DNA of 64,000 bases, from positions 1 through 64,000 of the forward strand of contig JAQTQE010000005.1 of NCBI GenBank assembly GCA_028712365.1, read 5' to 3'. How positions within the stretch are numbered: the stretch's first letter is position 1; the number at the start of each line of letters is the position of its first letter. Under the pieces are notes generated by a model that saw only the letters and a program-made list of their open reading frames with translations, was not told the DNA's origin and made no database searches. The stretch comes from a bacterium (GTDB lineage Bacteria; CAYTYR01; UBA6262). Below, piece after piece: positions 1 through 7,630 of this stretch. Position numbers and translations under genes: made by a program.

Positions 1-863
1 TACTTCTCTCCTTCTTCAGTTTCTATTCCCCGTCGCTTTAATTCTTTTATAATTGATCTACTTTCTTTGTTGCTTTTATTTTTTGCAGCTTGTTTCAGGA
101 ATTGCATAGTTTCCTTATCTTTTGCATCTATATCTATTAGCAAATTATCTAATGCCCATTGGCTTACTGTAGAATTATTATCATTTAAAGCTTCTTTGAG
201 CTTTTCTAATCTAACACTTTTTGCCCGCTTTGGATTTTCCAGTATTGACTGTACAATTTCTAATTGTTTTAGAGCAACACTCGCTTCGTTTTTAGTTCCT
301 GGATTATTTTTCGCTTGTTCGAGAATTGGCCTCCCTTTTTCATCTCCTATATATCCTAAAGCCGTAATAGCATCTTTTTTAACACTATTGTCATTACCTA
401 GTGCAGCTTTTTCTGCTATATCATATCCACTATTATCCCCATGCATTCCTAAAGCACAAGCAGCAATGACTTGTACTTTATGATTAGGATCATATAGGGC
501 TCGCTTAAGGACACTACTACTTTCTGGTGTGTTGAAATATCCTAATACCCCAGCTGCCGCATAACGTACATCAACATCTTTATCAGTTTTAAGCTTATTT
601 ATAATAGGTTTTATAGCCTTTTCATCTCTGATCCTGCCTAGGCCAATCATAGCCACTATTTTAACTGTTTTAGCTTGATTATCTAATAAACTTATAAGAG
701 CCGGAATAGCTTCTGCTCCCTTATCAATAAGCTCTCTGAGTCCCTCACCACAAATACCTACATCACCAGTCTTTATCTTTTGAACTGACTCTTCAATTGT
801 TGCAGATAATAGTATTGATGGTAAAAGCAACAATATTGCTAGAAGTATAATTTTTATATTCAT
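1..863 (-). CDS. HEAT-repeat-like secreted protein, 3' end truncated by window edge
   Basis: Read on minus strand (absent from ORF track): MNIKIILLAILLLLPSILLSATIEESVQKIKTGDVG..., repeated helical units such as DVDVRYAAAGVLGYF and HKVQVIAACALGMHG; RBS GAGGAGG before ATG at 863; no stop before position 1. Confidence 0.8.
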   Translation of the reverse strand, partial: MNIKIILLAILLLLPSILLSATIEESVQKIKTGDVGICGEGLRELIDKGAEAIPALISLLDNQAKTVKIVAMIGLGRIRDEKAIKPIINKLKTDKDVDVRYAAAGVLGYFNTPESSSVLKRALYDPNHKVQVIAACALGMHGDNSGYDIAEKAALGNDNSVKKDAITALGYIGDEKGRPILEQAKNNPGTKNEASVALKQLEIVQSILENPKRAKSVRLEKLKEALNDNNSTVSQWALDNLLIDIDAKDKETMQFLKQAAKNKSNKESRSIIKELKRRGIETEEGEK

Positions 864-882
864 TATTCCTCCTCTTATTAAA

Positions 883-920
883 CAAAAAAGGCTGCCAGCG
901 TATTTTACTTATTGGCAACC
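883..920 (-). terminator. Rho-independent terminator/attenuator in leader of HEAT-repeat gene
   Basis: Minus strand GGTTGCCA-ATAAGTAAAATACGC-TGGCAGCC followed by TTTTTTGTTT. Confidence 0.7.
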
Positions 921-1011
921 TAACCTCCAGCTCTACCCTCCAACAGCTACGCAGTTAGGAGGGCACAACCAGTAATTACGTGGCTTTCTATAGGGAATTC
1001 TGTATGATTAA

Positions 1012-1040
1012 AATATGCCTGAAACTACCCCTTCTGTCAA
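1012..1040 (-). promoter_or_regulatory. Sigma70-like promoter for HEAT-repeat gene
   Basis: Minus strand TTGACA (1040-1035), 17-nt spacer, CATATT (1017-1012). Confidence 0.55.
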
Positions 1041-1126
1041 GCTGTTTTTCCCTTATTTTTCAACCCTTATATGGGATTTTAGAGGAATATGAAATAGGTA
1101 TTTGGTCCCCTATTTAGGTGTCATGG

Positions 1127-2917
1127 TTATTTCCTTGAAGATGAAAAAGCATATAAATATGGGCTAAAATTGACTAGTACTAGGTCCTTGTAAATAATCG
1201 GTGGCCCTATATCTTCACTATTTGGCTGCTGATAACTCCATAAATTCTCGCCAGTAATTTTATTAAGAGCAATCAAACCTGTTTTTGTACTAATTATAAT
1301 TAAATTATTTGCGACAACAACAGAACTTTTTGGCATCTGATCAATGGATTTGATTTCCCAAATCTTACTTCCATTAGACCCATTCAATTTACAAATATTA
1401 CCAATAAAGTCATTAATAATCAGATAATTTCCATCGGTGGCCAAGGAAGCTATGTTCTTATAGTGACAAGTGCTTTTCCAAATTACTTTACCAGTCAAGC
1501 CATCTAAGGCATATACTTCCCCATCTTCAACCGCCGCATACACTACCCCATCTATAAAACACACTGGCAAATTAATTTTGGCACCAAAGAAATGTTCCCA
1601 CTTTAAGAATCCGTATTTCATATCAACGGCATATAAATGCCCGTTATAAGTGCCAAGATATACATTTTCCTCTGTGACTGTAGGCGAGGGCAGGGTTTCT
1701 CCACTTACGCTCCAGCCTTCTATCTTCAATTTCCAGACTAATTCACCAGATACGCTATCAACAACATAAATATATCCATCAAAAGAAGCAAAAAATACTT
1801 TTTCGTCATAAACCACTGGCGAAGAATTAACATAGGAATTTGTTTTAAATTTCCATTTAATCTCGCCATCTTGCATGCTGAGAGCATATAGGTTGTAATC
1901 TGAGCTGCCAATATATAGCATATTTTTATACAAGGCTGGAGAGCTGGACAGAATATCAGGCAATTCTTTTTCCCATATGACTGATCCATTTTCAGTAGAA
2001 ATAGCACTTACTTGTATCCCCGATGCCAAATAGACTGCATTGTTTCGGCATACTAGCGCGGAAGTCCTGCCTAAGTTTTTTCTCCATTTAACTGAAAATG
2101 GCAATTCCATATTTACCGGAACAAAACCTGAATGGAACCTGTCACGTAAAAACATATCCCAGTTCATTTGACTTTTATCATCTATTTGTTCTTGATATTT
2201 TAAAGTGTGTATTTTAAATCCCTGTTTTATAGGTTCTGGGATATAATGCATTGTAATTACACCTCTTGAGACATCATCCCCTATTTCCTTAACTCTTGCT
2301 TTACCGAATATCTTCCCATCACCTTCAGGGCTAAATATTGTCAACTCGGTTTTGGGAGACAGCCCCTGGTTTTTCCCAAGATTAATAACAATATCGTCAT
2401 CTTTAATCTTTACTATATTTCCTTCCAATGGGAAGTCATCAATAATTTTCTCCGCCAATATTTTAATAGCCGAACTCAATTTGCTTGCTTTTGCGCTTTG
2501 TACAGAAATTATATAACCTCCATTTATATCAACCAGTCTACTATTTATTAAGAAGGTTCCCTGCTCCTTAATAATTGATCCTATGATTAGATAATTAACG
2601 TGCATTATCTGCCCTATTTGGTAAGGATTCTTATCCTCTAGAATCCCCGAAAGAGATATTTTTTGCTCTTCCAGGATCCTTTCTAGCTGAACTCGCTCAA
2701 TAACTGCAAATCTGTTTAAAGCTACTAATTCTGTTGTTAATACTTCTGCTGCTTGCTTACCCGCAGTACTATTACTATCCTTGTTTAGCAGGTCAAACGG
2801 CACAATAGCAACCTTGGGCTTTCCAGTATCAGCGAGAGCAATATCATATTTGCACATACTAAATAACCCACTTATAATTATCAATAATACGCATAATAAA
2901 TACATTATTATTTTCAA
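1127..2917 (-). CDS. Secreted protein with CsgG/FlgO-like N-terminal region and PQQ-like beta-propeller C-terminal region
   Basis: N-term VAIVPFDLLNKDS..AAEVLTTELVALNRFAVIERVQLERILEEQ; C-term repeated units such as LYALSMQDGEIKWKFKTNSYVNSSPVV and IYVVDSVSGELVWKLKIEG. Confidence 0.75.
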   Translation of the reverse strand: MKIIMYLLCVLLIIISGLFSMCKYDIALADTGKPKVAIVPFDLLNKDSNSTAGKQAAEVLTTELVALNRFAVIERVQLERILEEQKISLSGILEDKNPYQIGQIMHVNYLIIGSIIKEQGTFLINSRLVDINGGYIISVQSAKASKLSSAIKILAEKIIDDFPLEGNIVKIKDDDIVINLGKNQGLSPKTELTIFSPEGDGKIFGKARVKEIGDDVSRGVITMHYIPEPIKQGFKIHTLKYQEQIDDKSQMNWDMFLRDRFHSGFVPVNMELPFSVKWRKNLGRTSALVCRNNAVYLASGIQVSAISTENGSVIWEKELPDILSSSPALYKNMLYIGSSDYNLYALSMQDGEIKWKFKTNSYVNSSPVVYDEKVFFASFDGYIYVVDSVSGELVWKLKIEGWSVSGETLPSPTVTEENVYLGTYNGHLYAVDMKYGFLKWEHFFGAKINLPVCFIDGVVYAAVEDGEVYALDGLTGKVIWKSTCHYKNIASLATDGNYLIINDFIGNICKLNGSNGSKIWEIKSIDQMPKSSVVVANNLIIISTKTGLIALNKITGENLWSYQQPNSEDIGPPIIYKDLVLVNFSPYLYAFSSSRK

Positions 2918-2921
2918 TTTA

Positions 2922-3686
2922 TTATTTCCCTCTCTTATAGCTAATCATATCAATCTTATCACCCTTAATATTAGTTGCCAATTCCATAGCTGTATATATA
3001 TCCAGTTCCGGCGAATCCTCATAGATAATAAATGAAGGACGGATTGAAACCTTTGTGGTAATTAATGATAAATCGTATATTAAAAGTACCCAGTCCTTCA
3101 TTTTTAATATCTTATCGGGCTTAAAAGCTCCATCGCCCTTATATTCTCCCTGAACAGGTAACGCCATAACAATAAATAACTTTTTTGTATGTTCCAACAA
3201 ATCATAAACCTCAGTCATATTAACTATTTCGTTTTTACTAATAGGTTTTGTATTATGTAAATGTGGCAATCTAGCGGTTTTATAAGTTATAATATATTGG
3301 GTTGGCTTTATTATTTCACCGTTAGAATTGTGAAGTGAACCAAAAAATCGCATACATTCATATGTAGCACCGCGCCAATTATCCTTTTCAATACTCGTTA
3401 GACAATCAGTAATATTATTACTTATTTTTATATCAAATAAATCATTTGCACTATAAAGATCGCTACTGGAAAGCAGTGGACAAAAAGCATCCGGATTCTG
3501 AATTTGAATTATATTTGTAACCTTGATATAGCCAACATGAAATTCAAAAAACTTAATTATATAATTGAAATATGTGGCATCCCTTATCGTATTGCTTTCA
3601 GATTCTTGCGCAAATACAGTCGGGCTAGAAATTATTAAAATTAGGCCCCAGATTATTGCGAATAGATTTTTCAATATATTGATCAT
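2922..3686 (-). CDS. Hypothetical secreted protein
   Basis: 254-aa ORF with signal-like N-terminus (ILKNLFAIIWGLILIISSPTVFAQ). Confidence 0.6.
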   Translation of the reverse strand: MINILKNLFAIIWGLILIISSPTVFAQESESNTIRDATYFNYIIKFFEFHVGYIKVTNIIQIQNPDAFCPLLSSSDLYSANDLFDIKISNNITDCLTSIEKDNWRGATYECMRFFGSLHNSNGEIIKPTQYIITYKTARLPHLHNTKPISKNEIVNMTEVYDLLEHTKKLFIVMALPVQGEYKGDGAFKPDKILKMKDWVLLIYDLSLITTKVSIRPSFIIYEDSPELDIYTAMELATNIKGDKIDMISYKRGK

Positions 3687-4561
3687 GGAATTACCTTTAT
3701 AATATAAGCGAAATCCTCTTTTTCTTCCTGGTTTTTTGGCTCATTAACCCACAACTTAACATAAATACAAGTATATTTATCTTTTTCCCTTATTTTTAAC
3801 GTAGCTCTTTGGCAATTAGGAGATATATTGTTTTCCTGATATCGCCCTACATGGTAGTAGGCATGCAAGCTATAAACAGAATTAGCAATATTATCCGGAG
3901 TATTATGCCAAGTGAAGTCTATGTTCTCACATTTTGCTTTATCTACTGTAGCATACCTTAATCCTGCATCCTTGGCATTAACCATCCATATTCTTACTGC
4001 TCCCGGAAAATCACGCGCTGGATCGAATATTTGGAAAAATTGAGCCGCTTGGTACCCGGTATAGTTTTCTTCTATGCTCCTATTCTTATATTTCACTTCT
4101 GTCAACTGGCAGGTTTTTTCCAGGGGCTCAGTATATGATGCCGCGCTTAAGATAATAAGCAGATACGGATTACTAATATAACCTTCCGCTGCATTTCTCC
4201 AAACAGTTCCGAAAACAATATCTTTATATATTAATTTATGTGGATACGCAAATGGATCATAATCAGAAGGGAAAATATTCAGCTGAGGGTACTGCTTTAT
4301 TTTAGATATCCTAAATTGGGCAAATTCATCCGCTGTAAATTTGCCAAGGCTAGTAGATGGTTGAATAGTAATCGACATTTCACCCTGATAGGGAGCAAAT
4401 GGTTCCCTTTCGTATCTCTTGGCCGTTTCCCTGGAGCCCACGGCTTTAACTTTCATTTGATGATCAGCAGCCAGATCCCCTCCCGGGAAGAATATTAGTT
4501 TGACTGCTACCACAATTATTACTAAATATATTATGTTTAGAGCTTTTTGTTTTGTATTCAT
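3683..4561 (-). CDS. Hypothetical membrane-anchored/secreted protein
   Basis: 292-aa ORF with N-terminal TM segment (ALNIIYLVIIVVAVKLIFFPGG); overlaps next gene by 4 nt. Confidence 0.6.
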   Translation of the reverse strand: MNTKQKALNIIYLVIIVVAVKLIFFPGGDLAADHQMKVKAVGSRETAKRYEREPFAPYQGEMSITIQPSTSLGKFTADEFAQFRISKIKQYPQLNIFPSDYDPFAYPHKLIYKDIVFGTVWRNAAEGYISNPYLLIILSAASYTEPLEKTCQLTEVKYKNRSIEENYTGYQAAQFFQIFDPARDFPGAVRIWMVNAKDAGLRYATVDKAKCENIDFTWHNTPDNIANSVYSLHAYYHVGRYQENNISPNCQRATLKIREKDKYTCIYVKLWVNEPKNQEEKEDFAYIIKVIP

Positions 4562-4590
4562 TTATTATCCCTATACTCTTTAGAGGTGCC

Positions 4591-5457
4591 TTATATCCGT
4601 TTAGATAGTTGGCGATAGTAATAGGCAGTCGCTATAGAGGTAGTCGGTATAGCTGCGATCAGCCCTACTCCCAGGCAAAGAGCTCCGGCTATAATAACCA
4701 GACACTGTAAGGAGAAGAATATACTTAGGTCCCAAACAGCTCCCTTGGTCATATTCCAGCTGCCTTTTACGCAGTCCATGGCATCCATTTCCTTATCTAC
4801 GACCAAATAAGAGATAAAAATGAATCGCATGATAATGATAGATATCGCGACGATCGCGGCTATCATCCCGAAAATCCCGAGAATAAGCGCTTTTTTCAAT
4901 ATTACTGCGGAAATTCCCATCACTACCACAATAGGAACGAACATCAGTCCCATTATAAGAGAAGATAGAATAAATCTTCCACCCAAATGGAAGCAGGAAA
5001 AGAGATCACTAAATTCTGTTTCTTCACCATCAGCCATTTTAATACAAACTTTATTATACCCCAGGGTAAAGATCACAGCATTAAGGTAACCAAAAGCCAA
5101 TGAAATGAAAACACTGCCAAAGCTATGCCCTTTGGCACCCCCTGTCACTATTAGTTGTATGAACCATTCTATACCGTAAATACCGGCTGCTGCCGCCCCA
5201 ATGCCGATAAACAGCCAGAGATGCTCTTTCATTGCTTCCCAACCGAATTTAATGGCTTCCATATTATCAATATTAACATTCCCGGCAGAAGAGCTGACTG
5301 GCCTGGAAGGCCTGGGAGGAGCAGACATTTCTTGCCTGGATTGGTAAAGATCGGTCCTGGGACGGCCATATTCCGGTGGTTTCACCAGGATCTCTTTGCA
5401 TAGGTCGCAATGTTCCGCGCCATCTTTGTTGTCATAACCGCACTTTGGACATTTCAT
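4591..5457 (-). CDS. Zinc-ribbon, multi-pass membrane protein
   Basis: Likely start MKCPKCGYDNKDGAEHCDLC (CxxC...CxxC) then several hydrophobic segments; ORF-track start at 5514 is upstream of the RBS-preceded ATG. Confidence 0.7.
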   Translation of the reverse strand: MKCPKCGYDNKDGAEHCDLCKEILVKPPEYGRPRTDLYQSRQEMSAPPRPSRPVSSSAGNVNIDNMEAIKFGWEAMKEHLWLFIGIGAAAAGIYGIEWFIQLIVTGGAKGHSFGSVFISLAFGYLNAVIFTLGYNKVCIKMADGEETEFSDLFSCFHLGGRFILSSLIMGLMFVPIVVVMGISAVILKKALILGIFGMIAAIVAISIIIMRFIFISYLVVDKEMDAMDCVKGSWNMTKGAVWDLSIFFSLQCLVIIAGALCLGVGLIAAIPTTSIATAYYYRQLSKRI

Positions 5458-5497
5458 TATTTCCTCCTTTACGGTCAATATTTTCTTGGGGTAATAA

Positions 5498-5532
5498 CAA
5501 AAAAAAGTTACCAAACCGTGAGATTTGGTAAC
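5498..5532 (-). terminator. Rho-independent terminator
   Basis: Minus strand GTTACCAAA-TCTCACGG-TTTGGTAAC-TTTTTTTT. Confidence 0.8.
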
Positions 5533-5586
5533 TTTATTAATACCAATGCATTTTAGTCATCAGGCTTCTCTACTACTGTTTAAGAG

Positions 5587-5727
5587 CTAGTCTTTCTCTT
5601 CTACCTTGTAAAACCTGTCTTTCTTTTCTCTTTCCATTTCTTTCTTGAGCTTCCTGATCATTTGCTCTACTTCGGAGACTACTTTCTCTTCCATAGGGAT
5701 TTCCGAGGTCTTCGGTTTCCTGATCAT
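5587..5727 (-). CDS. Possible 46-aa charged coiled-coil small protein
   Basis: Read from sequence: MIRKPKTSEIPMEEKVVSEVEQMIRKLKKEMEREKKDRFYKVEEKD*; overlaps a less plausible 81-aa ORF in another frame. Confidence 0.35.
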   Translation of the reverse strand: MIRKPKTSEIPMEEKVVSEVEQMIRKLKKEMEREKKDRFYKVEEKD

Positions 5728-5881
5728 TCTCGTGGCTCTCTCTTTCTCTAAACCAAAATCTGCGCTTTAAAAAAATAAAGTTACCACAGTTTTCCCTAAA
5801 AAACTCAAGTAACTTCATTCTTTTAACCGTGGCTGGTTATAGGAATTGTCAATGTAAAATATACCATAAAAAGCAGCTTTG

Positions 5882-7159
5882 TCAAGCTGATTTTTTTCTT
5901 AGCATACCGGTACCGCCGCAGTGCGGGCAGGTGGTGCATAAGATCCGGCTCAAGGTAGGCCGCATCCGGCGACGGGTCATTTCGATCAGCCCGATCTCGG
6001 TAAGAGGAATGATATTGACCTTAGCCTTATCAGTGGCGAAAGCCTCATCAAAGGTTCTCATCACTTTTTCCTGGTTTTGCCTGATCTCCATGTCAATGAA
6101 GTCCACAATGATGATACCGCCGATAGACCGCAGGCGCACTTGGCGGGCGATCTCTACTGCTGCTTCCATATTGGTCCGGAAGACGGTGTCTTCCAGGTTC
6201 TTGCCACCGATAAATTTACCGGTATTGACATCGATAGCAGTCAAAGCTTCAGCTTCATCTATCACAATGTGGCCGCCGCTTTTGAGCTTTACCCTTCTCT
6301 GCAAGGCGAGCTCTATTTGCTGTTCGATATTAAAAGCGGTAAAGAGCGGAGTTTGTTCCTGGTACAGGCGCACCCGGCCTTTCATGCTGGGCATCATCGA
6401 TTGCAGGAAATTCATCAGTTTTTCATATTCAAAGGTAGAATTGATAACGATCTTGTCGCCAGGCAGGAAATTGTCCCGGACTACTTTCAGTACCGTATCC
6501 AGGTCTTCATAGACCAGGCTGGGTGTGGGCAGCTGGCTGGCTCTATTTTTGACGTTCTCCCACATAGTATTGAGGAATTTGGCTTCTTCCTGGAATTCTT
6601 CCAGCGGCTTACCTTCCCCGGCTGTGCGGATGATGAATCCCTGGCCCTGTTTCTTGATCTTTTTAACGATCGTGCGCAGGCGCATTCTTTCCTTGCCATG
6701 AATTATCTTCTTGGATACGCCAAAATGGTTGACTGTAGGCATGAATACCAGGTTGCGGCCGGTGACGCTGATATTGGTGGTCAGGCGTGCGCCTTTTTTA
6801 CCGACTGCGTCTTTAGTGACCTGAACCAGTATCTCCTGGCCCCGTTTTAATTGTTTTTTAACATGAAATACTTTTTTGAAGGCTTTTTTGATCTTGCCGA
6901 CTATGACATTGCCTTCTTCTTCACCCAGGATATCTTCAATGGGCTCGGTGAGCGGCAGGAAAGCATCCTTGCCAGCTCCGACATCAACGAAAGCAGCTTG
7001 CATGCCAGGCAAAATAGCATTGACCCGGCCTTTATAAAGGTTGCCCACCATCTGCTTATCCTGAAAATACTCAATGATCAGCTCGGTAAGAATCGATTTT
7101 TCCAATATACCGATCCGAACCATGTCCTTTCCTACATCAACTAAAAACTCCTTATTCAT
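5882..7159 (-). CDS. rng: Ribonuclease G/E family
   Basis: VGNLYKGRVNAILPGMQAAFVDVGAGKDAFL; GGHIVIDEAEALTAIDVNTGKFIG; GGIIIVDFIDM. Confidence 0.93.
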   Translation of the reverse strand: MNKEFLVDVGKDMVRIGILEKSILTELIIEYFQDKQMVGNLYKGRVNAILPGMQAAFVDVGAGKDAFLPLTEPIEDILGEEEGNVIVGKIKKAFKKVFHVKKQLKRGQEILVQVTKDAVGKKGARLTTNISVTGRNLVFMPTVNHFGVSKKIIHGKERMRLRTIVKKIKKQGQGFIIRTAGEGKPLEEFQEEAKFLNTMWENVKNRASQLPTPSLVYEDLDTVLKVVRDNFLPGDKIVINSTFEYEKLMNFLQSMMPSMKGRVRLYQEQTPLFTAFNIEQQIELALQRRVKLKSGGHIVIDEAEALTAIDVNTGKFIGGKNLEDTVFRTNMEAAVEIARQVRLRSIGGIIIVDFIDMEIRQNQEKVMRTFDEAFATDKAKVNIIPLTEIGLIEMTRRRMRPTLSRILCTTCPHCGGTGMLRKKSA

Positions 7160-7176
7160 TTAAAAACCTCTTGTCT

Positions 7177-7226
7177 GCGAATTACTCGAATGATAGCTAA
7201 TTACGCGAATATTTTATCGAATTACG
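7177..7226. repeat. CGAAT-phased half-element, copy a (plus orientation), just downstream of GxxExxY gene
   Basis: gcgaattactcgaatgatagctaattacgcgaatattttatcgaattacg. Confidence 0.7.
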
Positions 7227-7609
7227 ACTCTGTCGTATTCGACTTGCTTCCTAGAAAAATTAACTAAAATACCTAACTTATAATTACTTGCTTTAAGATA
7301 CGAAAGAAGTTGAGCCTGATGATGTGCGCAAAAACGTTCAACTGCTTTTAATTCTATGACTATTTTATCCTCTATAACTAAGTCTAGCTTGTGTGTTCCA
7401 ATCTTTTTACCCTTATATGTTAATTGTATCGACTTTTCTGTTTCCGCATGTATACTTCTACTACTTAATTCTTCTATTAGAGCTTTTTGATATACTGCTT
7501 CTATAAAACCTGGCCCCATTTGCTTATGGACCTCGAAAATAGCTCCCATGATTTGATAAGATAGCTCCGGATATATAAGATCGCTTTTATTCGTGATATT
7601 CGCTGTCAT
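7214..7609 (-). CDS. GxxExxY family protein (PD-(D/E)XK-like)
   Basis: SYQIMGAIFEVHKQMGPGFIEAVYQKAL; GTHKLDLVIEDKIVIELKAVE. Confidence 0.88.
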   Translation of the reverse strand: MTANITNKSDLIYPELSYQIMGAIFEVHKQMGPGFIEAVYQKALIEELSSRSIHAETEKSIQLTYKGKKIGTHKLDLVIEDKIVIELKAVERFCAHHQAQLLSYLKASNYKLGILVNFSRKQVEYDRVVIR

Positions 7610-7630
7610 TCGGCTCTTATTCGCTCACCT
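7588..7630. repeat. CGAAT-phased half-element, copy b (minus orientation), spans the GxxExxY start codon
   Basis: Minus strand GTGAGCGAATAAGAGCCGAATGACAGCGAATATCACGAATAAAA. Confidence 0.7.

Noticed and set aside
67-483. 138-aa plus-strand ORF
   Set aside because: Antisense to a HEAT-repeat gene with signal peptide and RBS; low-plausibility composition.
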